From Chitinophaga pinensis (GTDB lineage: Bacteria > Bacteroidota > Bacteroidia > Flavobacteriales_D > Crocinitomicaceae): a DNA stretch of 27,877 bases. This document shows positions 17,103 to 24,405 of this stretch, in pieces (the stretch's first letter is position 1; each line of letters begins with the position of its first letter). The position numbers and the translations under genes were made by a program. The notes under the pieces were generated by a model. That model ran no database searches. It saw only the letters and a list, made by a program, of their open reading frames with translations, and was not told the DNA's origin. The stretch is from contig CAMBRH010000005.1 in the NCBI GenBank assembly GCA_945870115.1, positions 1 through 27,877 on the forward strand, written 5' to 3'.

Positions 17103-18548
17103 TTAGTTAATTTCATTTAATTCAAAGATTTTTTGTGTTGAACCGTCAGAGTAAATTTTAATTTTTAAATTGTTTTTTGAATCAAAATTAATTTCTTTTC
17201 CAAGAAGGTCAATTGTTTTGATGCAGAATTTATTAGTATTTAAAGAAATTATTTCATTTACACTCAAAAGACAAGGATCATCAACTAGTTGATGTGAAAG
17301 TTGATTTTGAGCTGAATTTGAACGATTGGTGATGTATTCCGACAAAGATTGTGTCACATGACCTCCCCAAGCAACGGAAATTGAATTGAGAAAATCAGCA
17401 TTCGTAAAACCATAATCTAAGTCCTTATAAGTATCCATTAATGCAGCATCTTGAATAAAATTTTGAATTTCAGTTAAACGAGATATTAAATTTTGAGCAG
17501 AAAAAGTTGAATTTAAATATTCTTCCATATAAATTGTAAATCGCTCCTTATAATAAGGTATGGAAATTAATCGTGTAAAAAGTGGTCTTGCTTCACTTGA
17601 ATTCCATGAGTAAATATCTCTAGTTGACCAATCAATTCCAAACCAGTCAATTCCAAATGTATTGTCTTCATCAAATTCCAAGAAAATAAATTTACCATCC
17701 AAAGGTTTTTGATACAAATAAAAATTGTTGTTATTAAAAATATAACCGTCCCAATGCCCAATTAATATTTCATAAGCAGCAGTTTTTAAATATGAATCAA
17801 CGTCAAAAACAGCTTCAATATCACAAGCAAAATTTGATTCAGGAGCATTATTCAAAACATCGATAAAATGAATTAAACTTGAATAGTCGTCAACAAGTTC
17901 ATTCGTTTTCAATTCATAATTCGTTTTATATTCATTTTTATTAGCTCCTAAATAAGTCAGATTTGCTCCCCAACTGCATTTGAATAAATTTCCACTATCA
18001 TTTCCAGGAAATCTTTTTTGAATGTATTCCTCATCAATGTGTTCAACATTTAAATATAGTCCTTTGTATTCAGAATTTATATACAATTTAATGTAACTCG
18101 ATCTTGGAGAACATAAATTTGCATTTGTAAGAATTTCATGACTTAATTTCGAACGCATAATTGAAACATCATTGTGTTCACCGTTCAAATTCATTTTTTC
18201 AATTCCATAATATTTTTGCCCAACAATAAAAGAGTTAAATTCTACTTTAAATGATTTTTTTGCTGCACTACGCGACGTATTTCCTCTTAATCGAAAACCA
18301 ACATTATTAATTGTGTCAGAAAGTAGATTAGTCTCATAAATAAATGTTGCTGGAAAATCAACATCAGAATATTCATTTTCTTCAGCAAGAATGAAATCTA
18401 AATCCGTTTGAAGTAAGTTAATTTTAATAGTAGCAATTTCCTCTTGAGAAAAAAATAAATTGTTTCCAGGATTCACCTGTCCGAATGTAAAAATGCTGAA
18501 TTCACTAAAAACTAAAAATACTATGATATTTAAAACGGGAATCTTCAA
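17103..18548 (-). CDS. secreted CotH-kinase-family protein with a C-terminal T9SS-like tail
   Basis: 481 residues. A hydrophobic signal peptide (IPVLNIIVFLVFSEFSIFTFGQ) is followed by a CotH kinase domain (about 35-400). Visible CotH motifs are the RLRGNTSRSAAKKSFKVEF segment (ATP-contact Lys region), GLYLNVEHIDEEYI, IGHWDGYIFNNNNFYLY (catalytic-loop type) and FIFLEFDEDNTFG (metal-binding Asp region). Bacillus CotH is a secreted protein kinase of spore-coat proteins. The role here is unknown. The C-terminus (IDLLGKEI...YSDGSTQKIFELN) resembles a shortened T9SS sorting domain, suggesting surface delivery. The start appears to be TTG (18548): an in-frame TAA lies 18 nt upstream and no ATG precedes the signal peptide. 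It is the first gene of the GH13-GH31-susCD block, under its own promoter. Confidence 0.85.
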   Translation of the reverse strand: MKIPVLNIIVFLVFSEFSIFTFGQVNPGNNLFFSQEEIATIKINLLQTDLDFILAEENEYSDVDFPATFIYETNLLSDTINNVGFRLRGNTSRSAAKKSFKVEFNSFIVGQKYYGIEKMNLNGEHNDVSIMRSKLSHEILTNANLCSPRSSYIKLYINSEYKGLYLNVEHIDEEYIQKRFPGNDSGNLFKCSWGANLTYLGANKNEYKTNYELKTNELVDDYSSLIHFIDVLNNAPESNFACDIEAVFDVDSYLKTAAYEILIGHWDGYIFNNNNFYLYQKPLDGKFIFLEFDEDNTFGIDWFGIDWSTRDIYSWNSSEARPLFTRLISIPYYKERFTIYMEEYLNSTFSAQNLISRLTEIQNFIQDAALMDTYKDLDYGFTNADFLNSISVAWGGHVTQSLSEYITNRSNSAQNQLSHQLVDDPCLLSVNEIISLNTNKFCIKTIDLLGKEINFDSKNNLKIKIYSDGSTQKIFELNEIN

Positions 18549-18578
18549 TTTTTTATTTTTTTAGCAAGTTTTAAAATT

Positions 18579-18610
18579 CAAAAGTAAACCTAAAAAACAA
18601 TATAAGCAAG
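18579..18610 (-). promoter_or_regulatory. promoter of the CotH-GH13-GH31 block
   Basis: On the minus strand a TTG (18609-18607), a 20-nt spacer and TACTTTTG (18586-18579) match the Bacteroidetes -33/-7 arrangement. The start codon lies about 30 nt downstream. The promoter is divergent from the susE/F-like promoter in the same intergenic region. Confidence 0.5.
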
Positions 18611-18739
18611 AACTAAATGTAAAATTAACACTAAGTAATGTTTAGTTTTTTTTATTTTTTATTTTCAACAACAAATTCAAGGCTTAACTTGTTAAAAACA
18701 TAGAATTAACAATTATTTATTATTTATTTTCAATTTTTA

Positions 18740-18770
18740 TTTGTATATTTAAAATTATTTGTTATTTTTG
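18740..18770 (+). promoter_or_regulatory. consensus Bacteroidetes promoter of the susE/F-like gene
   Basis: TTTG at 18740-18743, a 19-nt spacer, then TATTTTTG at 18763-18770: both boxes match TTTG/TAnnTTTG exactly at the preferred spacing. Initiation is expected near 18775, leaving a leader of about 50 nt. The strong match suits a highly expressed surface binding protein. Confidence 0.75.
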
Positions 18771-18774
18771 TGTT

Positions 18775-18787
18775 TGTCAAAATGACA
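18775..18787. promoter_or_regulatory. 13-bp palindrome at the transcription start of the susE/F-like gene, candidate operator
   Basis: TGTCA-AAA-TGACA, 12 of 13 bases identical to the motif at 12718-12730 (minus) in the susC promoter. It lies 4 nt downstream of the -7 box, across the expected start point, a typical repressor position. Confidence 0.5.
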
Positions 18788-18824
18788 CTAAGTGTTTAAA
18801 ATTATTTAACTAAAAAAAATTATT

Positions 18825-20000
18825 ATGAAAAAAATGTTTACTCTTATTGCTTCTTGCTTTTTATTAAGTGGAAGTTTGATGTCACAAACCATAGGTATGG
18901 TTGGATTATTTACAGAGTGGGGGACTAATCCAGATATAGTTATGACAACTTTGGATAATGAAAACTACTCTGCTACTGCAATTCCTTTTGCTGTGACAGT
19001 TGGAATGAAATTTAGACAAGATAGTGATTGGGCTGTTAATTGGGGTGGAGCAGATTTTCCTATGGGAGTTGCGGTTTCTGGAGGGTCAGATATCCCTGTA
19101 CCTGCAGGAACTTATGACGTTACTTTCAATATAGTTACAGGTGACTACAATTTCACTGCAGCTGCAACTGGTTATTCAGTAGTTAATTTAGTTGGTGGTT
19201 TCGCTCCTGCAGCAACTTCACTAGAATTAGCAACTGCTGATGGAATCAATTACTTTAGAGATAATGTTCCTGTTGTTGGAAATAACGTAAATATAGAAGT
19301 AGTTGGTGGTTCAACTTATGGAGGATCTGGATTAGTTGGTATGGCTGTTGCTAATGCAAGTGCGATACCAGTTGCTGATGGATACTATAATGTTATTTTT
19401 AATAAAAATACATTGGCATATGCATTTTCACAAGTAAGTGTTGGTTTAATTGGTACTGCAATTCCTCCTTATGATTGGAGCGTAGATGTTGATATGGTTT
19501 CGACAGATGGTGGTGTTACTTTTAAATTAGACAACTATGCAGTTCTTGATGGAGTAATGAAATTCAGAGCAAATGACGGTTGGGGCACAAATTGGGGTGA
19601 GTACATCGATGATGGTATTGAGGTTGATACTGTATTTGCAGGTGGAAATGATATTGCTGTCACTGCTGGAACGTATGATATTACTTTCAATCGCTATACA
19701 GGTATTTTCTGTGTAAGTCCAACTGCATGTGTTATCGCTGAAGGTTTCCCTGCTGGTTTAGGTTTGAATGAAATGGAAACTGCAATTAATTCAACTGTTT
19801 CTCCAAATCCAACTGATGGTATATTAACAATTAACATGGAAGGTGAAATTCTTTCAACTGAAATTTTTGATATGGCTGGAAAAGTAATTTTCACATCTAA
19901 ATCAAAAGAACTTAATGTTTCAAATTTAGAAGTTGGAACATATATTTACAAAATTTCTACAGAAAAAGGTAACTCTTTCGGAAAATTTGTAAAAAAATAA
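18825..20000 (+). CDS. SusE/SusF-like starch-binding protein with three repeats and a T9SS tail
   Basis: 391 residues. Type I signal peptide to about residue 21 (LMSQ). Three SusE/F-type beta-sandwich repeats lie at about 22-111, 117-202 and 205-297. Each has a strand ending in (V/I)(T/I)FN and a 'T-G-x-Y' turn. Repeats 1 and 3 share MKFR-x6-W-x-x-NWG (61-75 and 245-259), a likely glycan-contact segment. Repeat 2 has lost it. A T9SS type A sorting domain (about 322-391: VSPNPTDGILTI...GTYIYKI...GKFVKK) ends the protein. Known SusE/SusF are lipoproteins, and here the only N-terminal Cys (C11) has too short a hydrophobic stretch before it. Predicted to hold starch at the cell surface. It has a strong promoter and is followed by a strong terminator. 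Confidence 0.82.
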   Translation: MKKMFTLIASCFLLSGSLMSQTIGMVGLFTEWGTNPDIVMTTLDNENYSATAIPFAVTVGMKFRQDSDWAVNWGGADFPMGVAVSGGSDIPVPAGTYDVTFNIVTGDYNFTAAATGYSVVNLVGGFAPAATSLELATADGINYFRDNVPVVGNNVNIEVVGGSTYGGSGLVGMAVANASAIPVADGYYNVIFNKNTLAYAFSQVSVGLIGTAIPPYDWSVDVDMVSTDGGVTFKLDNYAVLDGVMKFRANDGWGTNWGEYIDDGIEVDTVFAGGNDIAVTAGTYDITFNRYTGIFCVSPTACVIAEGFPAGLGLNEMETAINSTVSPNPTDGILTINMEGEILSTEIFDMAGKVIFTSKSKELNVSNLEVGTYIYKISTEKGNSFGKFVKK

Positions 20001-20018
20001 TTTAACAATTGATATTAT

Positions 20019-20051
20019 AAAGGTCTAAGTAAATTACTTAGACCTTTTTTT
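20019..20051 (+). terminator. strong intrinsic terminator between the susE/F-like gene and the amylase gene
   Basis: AAAGGTCTAAGT (20019-20030), a 5-nt loop, ACTTAGACCTTT (20036-20047), with the T run continuing to 20051. The pairing can close further, leaving a 1-nt loop. The hairpin ends 21 nt before the next gene, which has no convincing promoter of its own. Confidence 0.85.
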
Positions 20052-20072
20052 AACTTTTCAATCTTTAATCTC

Positions 20073-22853
20073 ATGCTAAAAACTATTGCAACATATGCAA
20101 GTATTATTTTGTGTTTTACAAAATTATCTGCTCAAATCGTTAGTGTTACACCAGCCTTTCCAACAATTGATGATGTTGTAACAATAGTTTATGATGCAAG
20201 CGAAGGAAATGCTGCTTTAAATGGTACTTCCCCAATTTATGCTCATACTGGAGTAATTACCACCACTAGTACTTCTCCAACAAATTGGCTTTATACTAAA
20301 GGTACTTGGGGCACAGCAGATGCATCTGTTTTAATGACTTCTTTAGGTAATAATTTACATTCAATCACTTTTGATATGGATGTTTTTTACAATTTCCCTC
20401 TTGGAACTGTGGTAACTGATATGGCTTTTGTTTTTAGAAATGCCAGTGGTTCGATTGTCGGTAGAAGTCAAGATGGTACAGATATTTATTACCCAGTTTT
20501 CCCCAATAATGGCGAACTTTTCGCTGAAATATTTTCCCCAAATACTTCTTCATTAGTTGATTTAACTCAACAAGTTTCAATTCATGGAGAATCAAATATG
20601 AATGCATCTTTAAGTTTATTTGAAGATGGAATTTTAATCAATCAACAAAACAATGTATCTGTAATTGATTTTGATATTACTGCAACTACTGAAGGAACTC
20701 ATTTGGTAGAATTAGTTGCTGACAATGGAAGTTTTATTAAAAGAGACACAGTTTATTACACAGTAAATCCAGCAATAACGGTTTTGGAACCGCCTGTTGG
20801 TCTTAAAAATGGAATTAATTATTTATCGGACACAAGTTTAATTTTAAAATTGTATGCTCCAGATAAACAACATATATATGTAATTGGTGATTTTAACAAT
20901 TGGTTACCAAGTGTAAATTACCACATGAATCGTTCAGCAGACAATGCAACATGGTGGATAGAAATAACAAATTTAGTCGCAAATCAAAAATATGGTTTTC
21001 AGTATTTTATTGATGGGACTTTAAAATTAGCAGATCCTCTGAGTACACTTGTTTTAGACCAAAACAATGATAATAGTATTAGTCAAGCGCTTTATCCAAA
21101 TAGATTGCCTTATCCTACAGGTAAAACTACTGGATTTGTGACAGTTATTCAGCCAGGAGCTACTCCTTTTACGTGGCAAAATGATGCTTTTACAGCAATT
21201 CCAAAAAAAGATTTGATAATTTATGAATTATTGGTACGTGATTTCGTTTCTAGTCATAGCTACCAAACATTAATTGACACACTAGATTATTTAGATAGAT
21301 TAGGAATTAACGCCATAGAATTAATGCCAGTTGGTGAATTTGAAGGGAATGAAAGTTGGGGGTACAATCCCTCTTTTCACATGTCTTTAGATAAATATTA
21401 CGGAACACCAGAAAAGTTCAAACTTTTTATTGACGCTTGTCACGAAAGAGGTATCGCTGTTATCATGGATATAGCTTTGAATCATACTTTTGGTCAAAAT
21501 CCAATGGTAAATATGTATTGGGATGCTGCAAATAATCGTCCAGCGGCAAATAATCCATGGTTTAATGCAATTTGTCCTCATGAACCTTATTGCTGGGGAT
21601 ACGATTTGAATCACGAAGTTCAAGCAACAAAGGATTATATTGATAGAATAAATTCTTATTGGTTAGAAGAATTTCATATAGATGGATTTCGTTTCGATTA
21701 CACAAAAGGTTTTGTAAACAATGGCAATGGCTATAGCGATGTAAGAATCAATAATTTAAAAAGAATGGCTGATGTAATTAGAACAGTAAAATCTGACGCT
21801 TATATCATTTTAGAGCATTGGTGTGATAATGCTGAGGAAGAACAGCTTTCTGATTATGGAATGATGCTTTGGGCAAATATAAACTACAACTACAGACAAG
21901 GTCACATGGGGTTCACAGGGAATTCGAACCTTAGTTCAGGTATTCATACGAATAGAGGATGGACTGATCCACATTTAATTTCGTATGCTGAAAGTCATGA
22001 TGAAGAGAGGCTGATGTTTGAATCTTTAACCTATGGAAATACTACTCAAGCTGCTCACAACGTGAGAGATTTGAATGTAGGTTTAGCAAGAGCGGAAGCT
22101 ACTGCAGTAATTTTGTTGACTGCTCCAGGGCCAAAAATGTTATGGCAATTTCAGGAATTGGGTTATGATATTTCAATAGATAATCCTTGTAGGGTTTGTA
22201 ATAAACCAATTTTATGGTCTTATCTTCAAAATCAAAATAGAAAAAAATTATATGATATTTATGCTGCAACTTTAAATTTAAGAAAAACAAATGAAACATT
22301 CAGAACGTTGGATTTTTCTTACAGTTTGAGTGCTCCTGTAAAACGTTTTTTATTGAATAATTCAACTATGGACGCTGTTGTTTTGGCAAATTTTGCCGTA
22401 ACATTGCAACAAGCTGCACCTGCTTTTCAGAATACTGGTTGGTGGTATGAGTACTTTTCTGGTGATAGTATAAATGTGACAAATGTAAATTCTACAATAC
22501 CATTAAATGCAGGCGAATACAGGATTTATACTACATCACGATTAGAGAAGCCTACAATTTCGGAAAGTAATGCAGAGATTGAAGATTTAGTGAAGGAAGA
22601 GTTTGAAATTAATTTATTTCCTGTTCCTTCAATAGATGAAATAATTTTGAATTTTATTTCAGAGAAAAATCAAAAATTAGATTACCTAATTTTGAATCAA
22701 AAAGGAGAAGTTGTAAGAGAAATTAAAAATCAGGCAACAATCGAAGGTAAAAATGAATTTAAATTAAGTATTTCAAATTTACCTGCTGGAAATTATCACA
22801 TTTTGGTAAAATCGGATACTGGTTTCTCTAATAAGGAATTTGTAAAATTGTAA
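20073..22853 (+). CDS. large extracellular GH13 amylase with N-terminal beta-domains and a T9SS tail
   Basis: 926 residues. Signal peptide to about residue 20 (KLSA). An N-terminal beta-domain of unassigned type (about 22-145, VSVTPAFPTIDDVVTIVYDAS) and an Ig-like segment (about 150-232) come first. A CBM48/isoamylase-N-like domain follows (about 245-340, IYVIGDFNNWLPS), then the GH13 barrel (about 375-760). Catalytic motifs: MDIALNH, GFRFDY (nucleophile D542), ILEHW (acid/base E581) and ESHD (D643). A T9SS type A domain (about 852-926) ends in SNKEFVKL. Predicted to cut starch or branched alpha-glucan outside the cell. The CBM48-like domain allows a debranching or pullulanase-type activity, which cannot be settled here. 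Transcription probably comes by read-through from the susE/F-like promoter. The cysteine-rich gene follows after 30 nt. Confidence 0.9.
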   Translation: MLKTIATYASIILCFTKLSAQIVSVTPAFPTIDDVVTIVYDASEGNAALNGTSPIYAHTGVITTTSTSPTNWLYTKGTWGTADASVLMTSLGNNLHSITFDMDVFYNFPLGTVVTDMAFVFRNASGSIVGRSQDGTDIYYPVFPNNGELFAEIFSPNTSSLVDLTQQVSIHGESNMNASLSLFEDGILINQQNNVSVIDFDITATTEGTHLVELVADNGSFIKRDTVYYTVNPAITVLEPPVGLKNGINYLSDTSLILKLYAPDKQHIYVIGDFNNWLPSVNYHMNRSADNATWWIEITNLVANQKYGFQYFIDGTLKLADPLSTLVLDQNNDNSISQALYPNRLPYPTGKTTGFVTVIQPGATPFTWQNDAFTAIPKKDLIIYELLVRDFVSSHSYQTLIDTLDYLDRLGINAIELMPVGEFEGNESWGYNPSFHMSLDKYYGTPEKFKLFIDACHERGIAVIMDIALNHTFGQNPMVNMYWDAANNRPAANNPWFNAICPHEPYCWGYDLNHEVQATKDYIDRINSYWLEEFHIDGFRFDYTKGFVNNGNGYSDVRINNLKRMADVIRTVKSDAYIILEHWCDNAEEEQLSDYGMMLWANINYNYRQGHMGFTGNSNLSSGIHTNRGWTDPHLISYAESHDEERLMFESLTYGNTTQAAHNVRDLNVGLARAEATAVILLTAPGPKMLWQFQELGYDISIDNPCRVCNKPILWSYLQNQNRKKLYDIYAATLNLRKTNETFRTLDFSYSLSAPVKRFLLNNSTMDAVVLANFAVTLQQAAPAFQNTGWWYEYFSGDSINVTNVNSTIPLNAGEYRIYTTSRLEKPTISESNAEIEDLVKEEFEINLFPVPSIDEIILNFISEKNQKLDYLILNQKGEVVREIKNQATIEGKNEFKLSISNLPAGNYHILVKSDTGFSNKEFVKL

Positions 22854-22883
22854 ATAATTTTATTGAAATGTAAAATTCAAGTA

Positions 22884-24050
22884 ATGCAAAAAAAACTACT
22901 CATATTTTGTTTATTAATGACTTTAAAAGTTGTTGGGCAAAATTTTGGAGAATTTGCATCTGCGATTTACCTAAATAATTGTGGTTCTAGTCAATTTTAT
23001 AATACAACAGGATCTGGCGCAAATTGTATAAATCCAACTTGTGGAACTGTTTTTAATGGCACTAATTATGGAAGTTTTAATCAAAATTCAGCAGGTTTTT
23101 CTTTGAGAGGTGGTGAGATTAAAACGTGGAAAAATGGTAGTGGTAATGTATGTAGTGCAAGATTAAATTATGTTATTTATACAACAGGGGCTAGACCTGG
23201 AAGTCCTTCGTTTTCGGTTATGAATTTGCCCTTTAAATGCGGATGTGGAGGTGCAACTTTTACAGATGGACTTGGACCTTGTGGCGGAAATGATCAAAAA
23301 TGGAGCATTGAATCAAATAATGTTAATTTAACTACTAGACCACCTGGTAATTATACAATAGAAATATATTATGATTATTTGGGTGGAAATACATCTAGTA
23401 CCTGTGATGTTCCATTATACATCAATAATGGGGGGAATCCTACAAACTATACTGCTACGTTTACCATTGTTGCTTCTGGTGCAAGCTGTGGTTTACTTCC
23501 AGTCGAATTATTGAATTTTTCTTATGATTGTCAAAATAATCTTGAATTTTCTTGGTCAACTGCAAGTGAACACAACAATGATTATTTTGCTCTTGAAAAA
23601 TCTATAGATGCAAAAGAATGGATAGAGGTTTCAAGAATTAGAGGAAGAGGATATTCGTCAAGTAAATCTGATTATTTTTACAATACTAATTTATCATCTG
23701 TTTACCAATATTATCGATTAAAACAAGTTGATTTCAACGGGAATTTTGAATATTTTGATCCTGTTTTTATTGATTGTAAAAATCAAAATGATAATTTACT
23801 TGAAATTTATCCGAATCCTATAATTGAAAATGATAAATTAAACTTGATTTTTTCAAGCAAAAAAAGAGTAGATATTGCTAATTTGCATATACTTGACATG
23901 AATGGAAGAATTGTTTTAACCAAAATAATTAATGTTGAAAATGGAATGAATAAATTTACGATTGATGAGCATTTTTCTAGTGGAATTTATTTTATTCAAA
24001 TAATGAATGAAGGTGATCTTTTTGAAACTAAGAAATTTATTGTAGAATAA
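22884..24050 (+). CDS. cysteine-rich secreted T9SS protein of unknown function
   Basis: 388 residues from the ATG at 22884, which gives a signal peptide MQKKLLIFCLLMTLKVVGQ. A TTG at 22863 would add a poor N-terminal extension. The mature N-terminal part (about 20-205) is a glycine/asparagine-rich beta-type domain with nine cysteines (e.g. INPTC, FKCGCGG, GPCGG, STCDV), which suggests disulfide-stabilised loops. A linker containing PVELLNFSYDCQNN and WSTASEHNNDYFALEKSIDAKEW follows. This is a common pre-sorting beta-domain in flavobacterial secreted proteins. A T9SS type A domain (about 305-388, YPNPIIENDKLNLIF to KKFIVE) ends it. No catalytic motif was recognised. Its position 30 nt after an extracellular amylase suggests a glycan-binding or enzyme-support role, which is inference. 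Confidence 0.75.
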   Translation: MQKKLLIFCLLMTLKVVGQNFGEFASAIYLNNCGSSQFYNTTGSGANCINPTCGTVFNGTNYGSFNQNSAGFSLRGGEIKTWKNGSGNVCSARLNYVIYTTGARPGSPSFSVMNLPFKCGCGGATFTDGLGPCGGNDQKWSIESNNVNLTTRPPGNYTIEIYYDYLGGNTSSTCDVPLYINNGGNPTNYTATFTIVASGASCGLLPVELLNFSYDCQNNLEFSWSTASEHNNDYFALEKSIDAKEWIEVSRIRGRGYSSSKSDYFYNTNLSSVYQYYRLKQVDFNGNFEYFDPVFIDCKNQNDNLLEIYPNPIIENDKLNLIFSSKKRVDIANLHILDMNGRIVLTKIINVENGMNKFTIDEHFSSGIYFIQIMNEGDLFETKKFIVE

Positions 24051-24405
24051 AATTAGTTTTACTAACAGGAATTCGATTTATAATTCATGTAAAGTCAAAA
24101 AATAATAGATTGATTTTTATCAATTCCCTCCTTGATGAAAAGAAAAAGTTTGGCTTTTGAAGACTTAGCTTTAACGATAGGACAAAAAGGGTCGTAGCAA
24201 CAATAAAATTATCATCCACTTCAAATTAGATCGTACTTTCGGTTATCAACAGCTTGGTTTTTTATTCTCAAGTTAGAACTTTAAACTTTTATTAAACAGC
24301 AGCTTAAATTAAATTTTATACTCGGAACTCCCATTGATACCATATAGATTCATAAGTCTAGAATAATCTTTTTCTTGACTTATGAATCCTATTGTGTTAA
24401 TTTGT
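24051..24405. other. 355-bp gene-free stretch between convergent genes
   Basis: It separates the cysteine-rich gene (plus) from the alpha-amylase gene (minus). Two hairpins are visible: ATTGAT-TTTT-ATCAAT (24109-24124) and the long one at 24347-24388. A 20-codon ORF at 24135-24197 and an open run in another frame (ending FGYQQLGFLFSS at about 24270) look protein-like but are broken by stops. They may be remnants of a decayed gene or chance. No RNA gene was recognised. Confidence 0.4.
24347..24388. terminator. 12-bp hairpin between convergent transcripts, possible bidirectional terminator
   Basis: GATTCATAAGTC (24347-24358) and GACTTATGAATC (24377-24388) are perfectly complementary around an 18-nt loop. 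Neither side has a T run directly after the stem, so it is not a classic intrinsic terminator. Its place just after the amylase stop codon (24406) fits transcript end formation. Confidence 0.4.

Larger units (their letters stand above)
18549..18824. promoter_or_regulatory. divergent regulatory region between the two sus blocks
   Basis: A 276-bp gene-free region holding two outward promoters: minus 18579-18610 and plus 18740-18770. Further structure includes TTAAC-TT-GTTAA at 18684-18695. The 9-mer ACACTAAGT occurs twice (about 18629 and at 18785), the second time as the perfect palindrome ACACTAAGTGT (18785-18795), which overlaps the shared 13-bp motif. No ORF or RNA gene is apparent here. 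Confidence 0.5.

Noticed and set aside
12793..18548. Long ORFs on the plus strand opposite the GH31, GH13 and CotH genes (e.g. 13305-13553, 15102-15389)
   Set aside because: Leucine/phenylalanine/lysine-rich shadow frames of AT-rich genes, with no start context or domain content.
18855..18857. Cys11 of the SusE/F-like protein as a lipoprotein attachment site
   Set aside because: LIASC resembles a lipobox, but only about six hydrophobic residues precede it and the hydrophobic stretch continues to a better cleavage site near residue 21.
24135..24197. Short ORF MKRKSLAFEDLALTIGQKGS as a small peptide or leader peptide gene
   Set aside because: Only 20 codons, no promoter, no processing or modification genes nearby; reported only as part of the intergenic gap.
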